A DNA stretch of 62,753 nucleotides from contig JAFXZJ010000004.1 of the NCBI GenBank assembly GCA_017541305.1, positions 1 to 62,753 on the forward strand, read 5' to 3'. Origin of the DNA: Clostridia bacterium (GTDB lineage Bacteria > Bacillota > Clostridia > Christensenellales > CAG-138). How positions within the stretch are numbered: the stretch's first letter is position 1; every line of letters starts with the position of its first letter. The position numbers and the translations under genes are program-made. Positions 33,812 through 43,452 of the stretch are shown here, in pieces. The notes beneath the pieces are model-generated. The model was not told where the DNA came from. It did not search any database and saw only the letters and a program-made list of their open reading frames with translations.

Positions 33812-33827
33812 AAGCTTCTGCCTGCGA

Positions 33828-34544
33828 TCACTTCAGCCGGTTCAGCAGCCCGTCCTGCGAGGTGCACGAGGCAAGCGCCCCCAGGGTGATCTTTATCCTG
33901 GGCTCGCCGGCCTCATAGGTGCAAAGCTCGTATTCGCGGAACATGACGTAAATGCCGCCGAAGGTGAATAGGAAGAGCGTGCCGTCGCCTATCGCGGGCT
34001 CGGAGGCGAGCAGGGTATAGCCGCGGTTTTCAACCGTCTTCAGCACGATATCGCGCAGCTTTTCGGCATAATCGCTTCCCTCGCCGAAGCAGTCGGAAAG
34101 GTACACGCGCAGGCCGGAATCGGCGTCGAAATTGGCGGCGTCGGTAAGCACCGTCCTGCCGTCGCCAGTCACGCAGCTCAGCAGCAGCGAAAGCAGCCCA
34201 TAGCGGTTGAATTCCACGGTGTAGCTTACGGTGCAGCCGGGGGATTCGCAGTAGGCGGCGAATTCGGTGAAGGCGGATTCTATGGAGCGGTTGAGTATCG
34301 TTGTGTTGTCGTCGCACACAAAGGGATAGCTGACGAGGCAGCCGTTCACCTGCATGCGCTTGGTTATTATCACCAGAGGATGCCGCAAAGGCTCACCCGT
34401 GCTTTCGCCCGGGTCAAGATTTATCTCGCGCGGGGGGCGGGGCAAACGGGAAGCGTCGCTCTTCTTCACGGAGCAGCCCAAAAGGGCCGGGATAAGGAAC
34501 AAGAGCGCCGTTAAGAATGCGATTTTTCCCGTGATGCGCTTCAT
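33828..34544 (-). CDS. Lipoprotein, DUF3298/RsiV-like fold
   Basis: 238 residues: lipoprotein signal (LTALLFLIPALLGC, Cys24), basic linker, then an external domain. The order of elements (NTTILNRSIESAFTEF, a YTVEFNRYGLLSLLLSC strand pair, LSDCFGEGSDYAEKLRDIV, and GIYVMFREYELCTYEAG near the end) is that of DUF3298 domains as in RsiV and PdaC. It overlaps thiI by four bases and ends the operon. Surface protein of unknown role. Confidence 0.75.
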   Translation of the reverse strand: MKRITGKIAFLTALLFLIPALLGCSVKKSDASRLPRPPREINLDPGESTGEPLRHPLVIITKRMQVNGCLVSYPFVCDDNTTILNRSIESAFTEFAAYCESPGCTVSYTVEFNRYGLLSLLLSCVTGDGRTVLTDAANFDADSGLRVYLSDCFGEGSDYAEKLRDIVLKTVENRGYTLLASEPAIGDGTLFLFTFGGIYVMFREYELCTYEAGEPRIKITLGALASCTSQDGLLNRLK

Positions 34545-35710
34545 TTTACTGTCAAAAGCTCGGTTCCGGCAATGGCCCTTTCGATCATTTCGGTCCAGTC
34601 GACGGCCGCCTCGCTGCGGCGAAGCTCGTCAAGCTTGGGCTTTGTGACGGGATGCTTGGGCACGAACACCGTGCAGCAGTCCTCATAGGGGAGTATGCTG
34701 GTTTCATAGGTGCCTATGCGCCTTGCGATGTCCATGATCTCGTCCTTGTCAAAGCCTATAAGCGGACGGAACACGGGCATCGAAACGGCGTCGTTGGTGC
34801 AGCCAAGCGCCTCAAGGGTCTGACTGGCCACCTGGCCCAGCGATTCGCCGGTAATGAGCGCCTGCGCGCCCTCCTTTTCGGCAAGCATCTGCGCTATGCG
34901 CATCATAAGACGGCGCATGAGCACGGTGGTCTCCTTCTCGGGGCATTTCTCGTAAATGGCAAGCTGTATCTCGGTGAAGGGCACAAGGTATAAGCGTATC
35001 TCGCCCGCATAGCGCGATACGAGCTTTGTTAAATCCACGACCTTGTCCCTTGCGCGTTCCGAGGTGTAGGGATAGGAATAGAAGTGCACGGCGGAAAGCG
35101 TAAGGCCGCGCTTGGCCATCATATAACCCGCTACGGGGCTGTCTATGCCGCCCGAAATCAGCAGGCTCGCCTTGCCGGCCGTGCCCGTGGGCATGCCGTT
35201 CGCGCCGGGGATCTCCTCGCAATAGACGTAAGCCATATCGCGGATCTCCACCGAAAGCTTTATTTCGGGCTTGTGCACATCAACGTGAAGCCGGGGGAAG
35301 CGCTCGAGCATCCTGCCGCCGAGCTCCTTGTTGATCTCGTCGCTGTTCATGAAATAATGCTTGTCCGAACGGCGCGCGAACACCTTGAACGAGGGCTGCG
35401 CCGAAGCCGAGGCAAGCGCCTTTTCCATCAGCTCGCCCGCGGCGGATACTACCGTTTCCCAATCCTTGTCCACCGCGACGGCGGGGGAGAGCGAATGTAT
35501 GCCGAAAACGCGCGTAAGGCGGTCGGCGGCCTCGTCAAAATCCTCCTCGCGGATATTGCGCACGTATATCCTGCCGTGCTCGCGCTCTATGCGGGGCTCC
35601 AGCCCGCGAAGCGCCCGCTTCATGTTGTCAACGAGCGCCCGCTCGAAATAGGGGCGGTTCAGCCCCTTCAAATGTATCTCGGTGTATCTGACAAGCAATA
35701 CCTTTTCCAT
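34541..35710 (-). CDS. thiI: tRNA 4-thiouridine synthase ThiI
   Basis: 389 residues. Makes 4-thiouridine at tRNA position 8 using sulfur from a cysteine desulfurase. N-terminal ferredoxin-like and THUMP domains (about 1-165), then a PP-loop ATPase with LLISGGIDSPVAGYM (about 182-196) and ITGESLGQVASQT. No C-terminal rhodanese domain, as usual in Firmicutes. The cysteine desulfurase gene just upstream is its sulfur donor. GAAAGG lies upstream of the ATG. Confidence 0.95.
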   Translation of the reverse strand: MEKVLLVRYTEIHLKGLNRPYFERALVDNMKRALRGLEPRIEREHGRIYVRNIREEDFDEAADRLTRVFGIHSLSPAVAVDKDWETVVSAAGELMEKALASASAQPSFKVFARRSDKHYFMNSDEINKELGGRMLERFPRLHVDVHKPEIKLSVEIRDMAYVYCEEIPGANGMPTGTAGKASLLISGGIDSPVAGYMMAKRGLTLSAVHFYSYPYTSERARDKVVDLTKLVSRYAGEIRLYLVPFTEIQLAIYEKCPEKETTVLMRRLMMRIAQMLAEKEGAQALITGESLGQVASQTLEALGCTNDAVSMPVFRPLIGFDKDEIMDIARRIGTYETSILPYEDCCTVFVPKHPVTKPKLDELRRSEAAVDWTEMIERAIAGTELLTVK

Positions 35711-35739
35711 TGTTGATCACGTACCTTTCGTGTATTTAT

Positions 35740-35773
35740 GCCGGCCGTGAAGCTTATGCCCCTCCCGGCCGGC
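35740..35773 (-). repeat. Hairpin between nifS and thiI
   Basis: GCCGGCCG (35740-35747) and CGGCCGGC (35766-35773) form a perfect 8-bp stem with an 18-base loop and no T run; probably an mRNA-stability or processing structure within the operon. Confidence 0.55.
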
Positions 35774-35780
35774 TGCCGGC

Positions 35781-36929
35781 TCATCGCCTTCTGAATCTTC
35801 TTAAAAAATTGACCTGCTCCTCGATCATCTGCGCCGCCGTATCGGCCTCGCCTTCGGTGTTGAAATGCGAAAAGCTGAATCTTATCGCGCCGTCCTGACG
35901 GTCGCCCGTTATGCCCATCGCGTTCAGGATGCGGTTCCTGCCGCGCTTGTGGGCGGCGCAGGCCGAGCCGGTGGAAACGTACAGCCCCTTTTCGGAAAGC
36001 GCGTTCAGCAGCACCTCGCCGCGCACTCCCATGAAGCTCACGTTGAGTATGTGCGCCGCGCCCTCGCCGATCTCGGGCCCGTTCAGCCGCACATCGCGCA
36101 GGCGGGAAAGATCATCGAAAAGCCGCTTTTTAACGGCAAGTATGCGGTCGTGATATTCCTGCCTGTGAGCGGCAAAATCCTCGACAGCCTCGGCAAAGGC
36201 CATTATGCCAGGCGCGTTGGTCGTGCCGGAGCGGAAGCCGCTTTCCTGCCCGCCGCCGAGCAGATAGGGCCTCACGCGGACGCCCTTTCCCACGTAAAGC
36301 GCGCCGACGCCCTTGGGCGCGTGCAGCTTGTGCCCGCTGACGGAATACATATCGCATTTCACGGAGGGCTCCTTCATGAAGGCCTGCACGCCGTCAACGT
36401 GCAGCAGCGCGTCGGGCGCGTTATTCTTTATGATGGAATAGAGCGCGTCGATATCGTTTATCGCGCCGCTCTCGTTATTCACGTGCATGATGCTCACAAG
36501 GCGGGTGTCGGGCGTGAGCAGCGATTTAAGCGCTTCGGCCGATACCCTGCCCGTGTTATCGACGGGCACGAGCTGCACGTCATAGCCCTGCTCGCGCAGC
36601 TCCATGGCGGGCTCATAGACCGAGGGATGCTCCACTGCGGAAATAAGCACGCGCCCGCGCCCGCGAAGGTTCGAAGGCAGGGCGTGAAGCGCTCCGAAAA
36701 GGGCGGTGTTGTTGGATTCGGTCCCGCAGGAGGTGAAAAAAACCTCCGAGGGCTCGCAGGAAAGCTCCCGCGCGATGACGCCGCGCGCGGAGGAGATATC
36801 CCTTTCGAGCTTTACCGCGGGGGAATAGGCGGCGGCAGGATTGAAGAACTGCTCCCGCATGTATTTTTGAGCCGTCTCCGCCGCCCGCGGAAGGACGGCG
36901 GTGGTGGCGCTGTTATCAAAATAGATCAA
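35781..36929 (-). CDS. Cysteine desulfurase (NifS/IscS type)
   Basis: 382 residues. PLP enzyme that takes sulfur from cysteine. Visible: DNSATTAV near the N-terminus, the PLP lysine in VSGHKLHAPKG (about 200-210), and the catalytic Cys in STGSACAAHKRG (about 318-329). It begins with TTG at 36929; no ATG fits the family start (MIYFDNSATT) and a GGAG lies about 9 bases upstream. Paired with thiI as in Bacillus nifZ-thiI, so a dedicated tRNA thiolation desulfurase is likely. Confidence 0.93.
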   Translation of the reverse strand: MIYFDNSATTAVLPRAAETAQKYMREQFFNPAAAYSPAVKLERDISSARGVIARELSCEPSEVFFTSCGTESNNTALFGALHALPSNLRGRGRVLISAVEHPSVYEPAMELREQGYDVQLVPVDNTGRVSAEALKSLLTPDTRLVSIMHVNNESGAINDIDALYSIIKNNAPDALLHVDGVQAFMKEPSVKCDMYSVSGHKLHAPKGVGALYVGKGVRVRPYLLGGGQESGFRSGTTNAPGIMAFAEAVEDFAAHRQEYHDRILAVKKRLFDDLSRLRDVRLNGPEIGEGAAHILNVSFMGVRGEVLLNALSEKGLYVSTGSACAAHKRGRNRILNAMGITGDRQDGAIRFSFSHFNTEGEADTAAQMIEEQVNFLRRFRRR

Positions 36930-37004
36930 ATAAAATCAACTCCATTCGGTATTGTGGAAACCGGTGCCCAATACCAAAATATGTCGCAGAAGCCGTTAAC
37001 GCCA

Positions 37005-39971
37005 TTAAGGCTCGCCGTCGTCCGGCGCGTCGGTGGGAGCCGGCGTGGGCGCGGGAGTGGGCGCGGGCGTTTCCGCGGGCCTGGGCGTTTCGGTCGCCGC
37101 GGGCCCGGGCGTCTCCGTTTCGGTGGAAACGGGCAGGGGATACATCTTGGACAGGTACTCATAGCTCGTCTTCAGCTGTTCGAGCGCCGTCTTGATGGCG
37201 TTGACGTCCTGCGAGGAGACGGCCGCCTCAAGCGCCTCGATGAGCGAAGTGAGGGTGGCCCTGTCGGTATCGGGCAGGGTCTGCACGCTGCCGAGATAGA
37301 GCCTTACCTGAGTGATCTGCGAGCGCGCCTTGCCGGTCAGCGATTCAAGATTGTCGGGATCCTGCCCGGAGGAGCCGCGTCCGTGCACCCTGCACACCCT
37401 GCCTTCGCGCAGGCATGCGGAAAGGTATTGATCGGATGCGAGCGTGGTTATGACAGCGTTCGGGAATATCTTGGTGTAGACGGGATCGATCACGATCGGC
37501 TCCTCGCCCTCCACGGGCTCGGCGTTCATGACCTCTTCCTCCCAGTCGTGCAGCCTTGCGAACACGGATTCGGGCGGGAGCAGCAGCACGCATTTGCTGT
37601 ATCTCAGCGAGGAGGGGCAGTAGGGCCCCGCGATCTCGTTGGACGAGGAGCAGGCCTCCACAAGGCAGTGCATCTCGCAGTATTCGGTGGGCATCTTTTC
37701 CACAACGCACCAGTCGGTTATGGGCGGATTGGCGGTGTCGTGCATGCAGGCCTCGGTGGCAAGCTTGCCCGAAACGGAGCACAGCGTGACCTGAGCAAGC
37801 CCCAGCTCGGCGGGCGAAGCGTCTATAATGGGCTTGTCGGAAAGCCCCTCGTGTATCTTGGACATAAATGCCTGCCACAGGGGCGCGGCCGCGTTTCCGC
37901 CGGTGGAGCCGGTGGCAAGCTTTTCGGCATAAAGATCGTGGCCGATCCACAGCGAGCCGGTGTAATAGCCCGTGAAGCCGGCGAAATAAACGGAGGTGTA
38001 GTCGTTGTTGGTGCCGGTCTTGCCCGCAACGGTCATGCCCTCGATCTGCGCCCTGGTGCCGGTACCGGTCGCCACAACGTCCTTGAGCATGTCTACGAGC
38101 ATGTAAGCGCTGGTCTCCTCGAACACGCGATAGCTCTTCTGCAGCTTGCGCGCGTCAAGCACCACGCGGTAATCCTTGTCGAGCACCAGCGAGAACGATA
38201 TGGGCTCGTTGTAAACGCCGCCGTTTGCAATGGTGGCAAAGGCCGCGGCCATTTCGATGGGCGTGATGCCCGTGGTGCCAAGGGCAAGACCCGGGCCGTC
38301 CACGTTGATCCTGGAGGGGTTGATGCCCAGCTTAACAAGATATTCGGCGCCCACCTGCGGGGTGACGACGTCAAACAGAGTCCTTGCCGCGACTATGTTG
38401 AGCGACCTTTCGATACCCTGCCTGATTGGCACCATGCCGATATAGCGCGTGGAGCCGATGGCGGGATAGCCCTTGTCGCCGCCATAGCCTTCGATGGGCA
38501 GCTCGGCGTTCAATATGGTGGAATTGCAGGAAAGACCCAGATCGAGCGCGGGCCCGTAAACGGAGAGCGGCTTTATCGCCGAGCCGACGGGCATCGAGCT
38601 TTGATAGGCGCGGTTGAGCTGCTTTTTCAGCGTGGGCGCCTGACGGCCGCCTATCACCGCGCGCAGCTCGCCGGTGTGCTGATCTATTATGACCGCCGAG
38701 GCCTGGGGCTGCAGCACCTCTATCGTGGTGCCGTCGATGGTGGTGGTTATCTGCACTCCCGCGGAGGGGTTCTGCAGGCCGGGATAGTTGATCCAGTTGA
38801 TCAGCGTGTCCTGCACGGTGTTCTGTATTTCGGGATCGACGGTGAGGTAGATGTGGTAGCCGCCCGTCCTCAGCTCGTTTTCGATCGCGGTGCGGTTGGT
38901 CTTGTTGTCCTCAAGGCCGCGCGTCTGCAGCATGTGGGTGATTACGTCGTAAACGCCGTATTCCACAAAATAGGGCATGTCATAGAGCTGCTTTTTCTCG
39001 CTCTTCTCGACTATTCTGACCTCTTCCTCAAGGGCCGATCTGTATTGCTCCAGCGTGATATAGCCCGCGTCATACATCGCCATGAGCACCGTGTCGGTCC
39101 TGTCGTTGGTCACCTTCATCTTGTTGGTGCCGTCCTCGTTGAAGCGGGTGTAGGTGTTGGCGCGGGGATTGGTGTAATAGGGCTTCTGCACCATGCCCGC
39201 AAGCATTGCGCATTCCCTTATGGTAAGCTGATTCAGCTCCTTGCCGAAATAATCCTTTGCCGCGGCCGCAAAGCCGTAGTTCGATTCGCCAAGGAACACG
39301 TCGTTCATATAGGCCTCGAGTATCTTGTCCTTGCTCATGACGTTTTCAAGCTCATAGGCAAGGTAGGCCTCCTGTATCTTTCGCTTATAGCTCTGCTCGT
39401 TGGAAAGAATCTTGTTCTTGATCAGCTGCTGGGTGAGGGTGGAGCCGCCGTGCGTCCTTGAATTGGTAAAGGTGGAAACGATCGCGCCGAAAAGACGCTT
39501 GAAGTCCACGCCGCCGTGCTTGTAAAAGCGCAGATCCTCGACCGAAATGAGGGCGTTCTTGAGCATATCGGGTATCTCGGTGATATCCACCCAGTCGCGG
39601 TATTCCATGCCGGCAAAGGTGGTGATCTCGTTGCCGTGACAGTCATAGATATAGCTCGTGCGCTCGGATATGGTCAGACGCGAAACGTCCAGATCGGGAG
39701 TGGTATCGACGTAGGCCTTGGCAACGCCCATAACCAGCCCGAATACGGCCACGGCCCCGAGCACTATCACGACCATGAGGAGCTTGAGCACGTTGAAGAG
39801 TATGCTCAGCACGAACGGACGGTTGCCCTTCCTGCGCTTCAGCACCCTCCTGCGGCGGTCCTCCGCATCCTCGGGCGAAACGGCGCTGACCGGCGCGGCG
39901 GGCGCCGCGGGCCTGCGGGCAAGCACCTTGGTTTCTCCCTTCGGATCGTTTGTTATTATATCGTTAGCCAT
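37005..39971 (-). CDS. Class A penicillin-binding protein (PBP1A-like)
   Basis: 988 residues, bifunctional peptidoglycan glycosyltransferase/transpeptidase. Basic cytoplasmic N-terminus, one membrane helix (about 55-82), GT51 domain with SVEDLRFYKHGGVDFKRL and GGSTLTQQLIKNK, transpeptidase domain with SSMPVGSAIKPL (SxxK), SLN (SxN) and AGKTGTNND (KTG). The C-terminal ~40 residues are a Thr/Pro/Ala tail like the linkers of other secreted proteins here. ATG 39971 was chosen: AAAGG precedes it and the promoter start lies just upstream, ruling out earlier starts. Confidence 0.94.
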   Translation of the reverse strand: MANDIITNDPKGETKVLARRPAAPAAPVSAVSPEDAEDRRRRVLKRRKGNRPFVLSILFNVLKLLMVVIVLGAVAVFGLVMGVAKAYVDTTPDLDVSRLTISERTSYIYDCHGNEITTFAGMEYRDWVDITEIPDMLKNALISVEDLRFYKHGGVDFKRLFGAIVSTFTNSRTHGGSTLTQQLIKNKILSNEQSYKRKIQEAYLAYELENVMSKDKILEAYMNDVFLGESNYGFAAAAKDYFGKELNQLTIRECAMLAGMVQKPYYTNPRANTYTRFNEDGTNKMKVTNDRTDTVLMAMYDAGYITLEQYRSALEEEVRIVEKSEKKQLYDMPYFVEYGVYDVITHMLQTRGLEDNKTNRTAIENELRTGGYHIYLTVDPEIQNTVQDTLINWINYPGLQNPSAGVQITTTIDGTTIEVLQPQASAVIIDQHTGELRAVIGGRQAPTLKKQLNRAYQSSMPVGSAIKPLSVYGPALDLGLSCNSTILNAELPIEGYGGDKGYPAIGSTRYIGMVPIRQGIERSLNIVAARTLFDVVTPQVGAEYLVKLGINPSRINVDGPGLALGTTGITPIEMAAAFATIANGGVYNEPISFSLVLDKDYRVVLDARKLQKSYRVFEETSAYMLVDMLKDVVATGTGTRAQIEGMTVAGKTGTNNDYTSVYFAGFTGYYTGSLWIGHDLYAEKLATGSTGGNAAAPLWQAFMSKIHEGLSDKPIIDASPAELGLAQVTLCSVSGKLATEACMHDTANPPITDWCVVEKMPTEYCEMHCLVEACSSSNEIAGPYCPSSLRYSKCVLLLPPESVFARLHDWEEEVMNAEPVEGEEPIVIDPVYTKIFPNAVITTLASDQYLSACLREGRVCRVHGRGSSGQDPDNLESLTGKARSQITQVRLYLGSVQTLPDTDRATLTSLIEALEAAVSSQDVNAIKTALEQLKTSYEYLSKMYPLPVSTETETPGPAATETPRPAETPAPTPAPTPAPTDAPDDGEP

Positions 39972-40005
39972 ATGAATACTGCCTTTCATATAAATATCCA
40001 TTGTG

Positions 40006-40034
40006 ATTATACCACATTCATATAACGAAAGCAA
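40006..40034 (-). promoter_or_regulatory. Promoter of the penicillin-binding protein gene
   Basis: Minus strand TTGCTT (40029-40034), 17-bp spacer, TATAAT (40006-40011). Confidence 0.78.
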
Positions 40035-40083
40035 GCTTGCGTTGGTTCCATGAGATTTGGCACGGGAAAAACGCGGAAATATA

Positions 40084-40112
40084 TTGACAAGCTTCGTCAA
40101 CTACTATATACT
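40084..40112 (+). promoter_or_regulatory. Promoter with -35 dyad of the VTT-PlsC gene
   Basis: TTGACA, 17-bp spacer, TATACT. The -35 is half of TTGAC-AAGCTTC-GTCAA (40084-40100), a dyad that could be a repressor site. Confidence 0.78.
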
Positions 40113-40166
40113 GTTTGAAGACAAGTCTGCACAATACATTCGGGCATCCGTCCCGCACGGTGGAAT

Positions 40167-42023
40167 ATGAACAAGACCGTTCAAAGGATAATAATCGCCG
40201 TATCCGTCATTGCCGTGATCGCATTGATGGCGTTTTTCCTCAAGGACATTCTGATACCCTATATAAAGCTTGAAATAGCGAACGACCTGGACGGCGCGAA
40301 GGAGCTGCTGATCTCAAAGGGTGTGTTCGGTTTTTTGACCGTGATACTCGTTGAGGCGCTCCAGATGGTCGTCGTTTTCATTCCCGCCGAATTCATACAG
40401 GTGTCGAGCGGCATGAGCTATCCGTTCTATATCGCCATGCTCCTGTGCGACGCGGGCGTGTGTCTGGGCGCCACGATAATATTCGTGCTCGTGCGGGCGT
40501 TCAGGTTCAGCACCGGGGCCGCGGAGAAGGGCGAAAAGAAGATCGAGCGGCTCACGTCGCACCAAAAGAAGGGCCGCGGCACTATACTGCTTATGTATTT
40601 TCTGTTCATAATGCCCGTGATCCCCTTCGGCGCGATATGCTATTACGGCAGCCGCAGAAAGGAGCTGAGCTACGGCAAATACATCCGCACCGTGGCAACG
40701 GGCGTTATCCCGTCCATAATCAGCTCCAACGTGCTTGGCGCGGCAACGAGCTTCTTTATAAGCCGATCGCTGCCGCTGCCCCTTTTGATACTGATAATAA
40801 TACTGCTTGCGGCGGCGCTTTTCGCCGTGCTGGCGGTGTTCCTGAACAAGGTGTATTTCAAGGAGGACGAGGGCACGCCCGATTCGATACTCAACGCGTT
40901 CTTCTTCCGCTTCGTGCATTTCTTTCGCGGGCACAGGCAAAGGCTGCATATCGACGACGGGCTGATACGCGATCTGCCCGCGCCTTACGTTATGCTGGTC
41001 AATCACGAATCGTTCTATGATTTCTATTATTCCCGCCGGCTGATAACGGGCAATAATCCCGCCTACGTTATCAACAGGCATTATATGTCGGCCAAGATCC
41101 CGCGCAAATTCTGCGAAAAGGCCTGCTTCATACCCAAAAAGCTCTTCGCCCCCGATTTCACAACGCCCACCAAGATAATGCGCACGCTGAGGAAGGGCTA
41201 TTCCGTGGTGATATTCCCCGAAGGAAGGCTGTCCATCACGGGGCGCAGCTATCCTGTGATCGACCGCAGCGCGCCTTTCTACCGCAGGCTCAAGACCGAC
41301 GTCGTTATCGCGGAAATCAACGGCGCCTATTTTGCCAATCCCAAGTGGAGGAAGCGTTTCTATAAGACCGATATTTACGTTAAGGCCAAGCGCGTGATAA
41401 GCAAAGAGGAGATCGCGGGCATGACCGACGAGGAATTCAAGGCGGTAATGGACGGGGAGCTTTATCACGACGCCTCCGATAATATCGTCTGCCGCTATCC
41501 GCAGAAGGACAAGGCAAAGGGGCTTGAGCAGGTGCTTTACCGCTGCGCGTTCTGCGGCGGGCTTTACACCACGAAGGGCGCGGGGAACGATTTTACCTGC
41601 TCGCAATGCGGAAAGACGCTGCATTTCGACGAGACGTATCATTTCACCGAGGAGCCCTTTACGATAGGGGATTATTACGACCGCTTGATCGAGCTTGAGC
41701 GGAAGGAGCTTGACTCGCTCGATCTCAGAGCCGAGGTCGACACGGTGATATTCAGCGAGGAGGGCAGATACCGCACGAAGGAGCAGGGCGTGTGCACGCT
41801 GACTAAGGACGGCTTTGCTTACGCTTCCGAAAAGAACTCCTTCGCCGTCGGCTTCGATCTGCTTCCCGCGCTGCCGTTCTCGTGCGGGAGGGAGTTTGAG
41901 ACCTATCACGATGAAAGGCTGTTCTATTTCTACCCCAAAGAGGATCGTGAACAGTGCGCGCGCTGGGCGCTGATCGTGGACTTGATAAAGGAGATTTCCG
42001 ATGAAGAAGAAAACCGGGAATGA
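40167..42023 (+). CDS. VTT/DedA membrane domain-PlsC acyltransferase-zinc ribbon fusion
   Basis: 618 residues. Residues 1-230: several membrane helices with a VTT (SNARE-associated/TMEM41-like) arrangement including FIPAEFIQVSSG and PVIPFGAICYYGS. Residues 265-430: PlsC-type acyltransferase with VNHESFYDFYY (His280, Asp285, HX4D) and FPEGRLS (352-354). Residues 459-480: Cys4 zinc ribbon (CAFCGG...CSQCGK). The rest is a beta-rich tail. VTT proteins scramble lipids and PlsC acylates lysophospholipids, so the fusion may couple acylation with flipping (inference). It overlaps the next transporter gene by 23 bases. Confidence 0.85.
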   Translation: MNKTVQRIIIAVSVIAVIALMAFFLKDILIPYIKLEIANDLDGAKELLISKGVFGFLTVILVEALQMVVVFIPAEFIQVSSGMSYPFYIAMLLCDAGVCLGATIIFVLVRAFRFSTGAAEKGEKKIERLTSHQKKGRGTILLMYFLFIMPVIPFGAICYYGSRRKELSYGKYIRTVATGVIPSIISSNVLGAATSFFISRSLPLPLLILIIILLAAALFAVLAVFLNKVYFKEDEGTPDSILNAFFFRFVHFFRGHRQRLHIDDGLIRDLPAPYVMLVNHESFYDFYYSRRLITGNNPAYVINRHYMSAKIPRKFCEKACFIPKKLFAPDFTTPTKIMRTLRKGYSVVIFPEGRLSITGRSYPVIDRSAPFYRRLKTDVVIAEINGAYFANPKWRKRFYKTDIYVKAKRVISKEEIAGMTDEEFKAVMDGELYHDASDNIVCRYPQKDKAKGLEQVLYRCAFCGGLYTTKGAGNDFTCSQCGKTLHFDETYHFTEEPFTIGDYYDRLIELERKELDSLDLRAEVDTVIFSEEGRYRTKEQGVCTLTKDGFAYASEKNSFAVGFDLLPALPFSCGREFETYHDERLFYFYPKEDREQCARWALIVDLIKEISDEEENRE

Positions 42024-43440
42024 AAACGGATCGCTTGTGGATCTTTCGGCAAAGACCTTCATACAGGTGACGGCGCTGCTTCTGGCGCTTATGATCGCGG
42101 CGATAGTGCTGACCTATGCGATACCCAAGGGAAGCTTCGGCGCCAATGCCGACGGCAGCGTGAACTATCTTGAATACGAGCGAATCGAGGGGGCGTCGGG
42201 CATACCGATCTGGAAGGGCCTGCTTGCGCCGATACTCGTGTTCCTTTCGGATAACGGGCTGACGCTCATAATGCTTTCGCTCTTCCTGCTGGTGATATTC
42301 GCCGCGTTCCAGGTGATGAACGACGTGGGCGGCATACGCGTGCTGGTGGGCGCGGCTTCGGAGCGCTTCAAAAAGCGCCGCATGCTGCTGCCTGCGGTCA
42401 CGGCGTTCGTGTTCATGTGCTTCGGCGCTTTTCTGGGGCAGTTCGAGGAGATGCTTGCCATGCTGCCCATAGTCACGGCGCTTATGGTCATGGTGGGCTA
42501 TGATTCGTTCACGGGCTTCCTGGTAAGCATCGTCGCCTGCGGTTTCGGCTTTGCCAGCGCGATAACCAATCCGTTCACCGTGCTGCTTGCTTCAAGCATA
42601 ATCGGCGCAAATCCCATGGAGCACATACTTTACAGGATATTGATATTCATCGTGATGTACCTGCTGCTCATGGGCTTCGTGTATCTTTACATACGCGGCA
42701 TAAGAAAGGATCCGTCAAGGAGCCTGACCTTATCGCACGACGAGCGCCTGCGCGCGTCCGGTGGCGCGGCCGAGGAGGAGAAGGAGATCGCCGGCGCCGG
42801 GCGCATACGCCGCACCTATGCCGTGTTCCTGCTGATATGCCTTGCGCTGCTCATCACCTGCTCGGCGGTGGAGGCGCTTCGTGAAGTGACCGTTCCCGTG
42901 CTCATCGGGTATTTTCTGATATTCGGCCCGATCGCGGGCATTATATGCTGCAAGGACGTTAAAAAGGTGTTCGCGTCATTCCTGCGCGGCGTTGTCGGCG
43001 CGCTGCCCACCGTCGTGTTCATAGCGCTTGCCTCGTCCATCAAGTACATATTCGACGAGGGCGCGATAATGCCCACCATAGTGCATCAGATAAACGAGCT
43101 GGTCGCCGGCAGGAACATATTCGTGATCGCCCTGGTGCTCTATGCGATAATACTGGTGCTCGAATTCTTCATATCGTCCTCAACGGCCAAGGCGATACTC
43201 GTAATGGGCATGCTGGCGGTGGTCAACGTGGGGCTGACGAAGCAGATGCTCGTGCTGATCTACACGTTCGCCGACGGCTACACGAACGTGCTTTTCCCCA
43301 CATCGCCCGTGCTTTTGATAGCGCTTTCGATGATCGAGGTGGACTATTTCAAATGGGTCAAAAAGAGCGCGCCGCTGTTCGCGCTGAACCTCGCGCTCGT
43401 GATACTGTTCATAATACTGGGAATAGTGATAGGGTATTGA
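42001..43440 (+). CDS. YfcC/DcuC-family anaerobic carboxylate carrier
   Basis: 479 residues, about 12 membrane helices. The pattern of a long N-terminal periplasmic-facing loop, then QVMNDVGGIRVLVGAA, GAFLGQFEEMLAMLPI, GFGFASAITNPFTVLLAS and FFISSSTAKAILVMG, is that of the YfcC/C4-dicarboxylate anaerobic carrier group. Substrate not known (dicarboxylate, short fatty acid or amino acid derivative). It starts inside the end of the VTT-PlsC gene with GGAG upstream, so the two are translationally coupled and probably functionally related. Confidence 0.85.
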   Translation: MKKKTGNENGSLVDLSAKTFIQVTALLLALMIAAIVLTYAIPKGSFGANADGSVNYLEYERIEGASGIPIWKGLLAPILVFLSDNGLTLIMLSLFLLVIFAAFQVMNDVGGIRVLVGAASERFKKRRMLLPAVTAFVFMCFGAFLGQFEEMLAMLPIVTALMVMVGYDSFTGFLVSIVACGFGFASAITNPFTVLLASSIIGANPMEHILYRILIFIVMYLLLMGFVYLYIRGIRKDPSRSLTLSHDERLRASGGAAEEEKEIAGAGRIRRTYAVFLLICLALLITCSAVEALREVTVPVLIGYFLIFGPIAGIICCKDVKKVFASFLRGVVGALPTVVFIALASSIKYIFDEGAIMPTIVHQINELVAGRNIFVIALVLYAIILVLEFFISSSTAKAILVMGMLAVVNVGLTKQMLVLIYTFADGYTNVLFPTSPVLLIALSMIEVDYFKWVKKSAPLFALNLALVILFIILGIVIGY

Positions 43441-43452
43441 AAAGCGAAACGC

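Noticed and set aside
35865-39461. 1198-codon open frame on the plus strand
   Set aside because: Antisense to the cysteine desulfurase and penicillin-binding protein genes; low-complexity Gly/Arg/His composition, no domain, no RBS.
40314-42062. 582-codon open frame on the minus strand
   Set aside because: Antisense to the VTT-PlsC gene; no RBS or motif.
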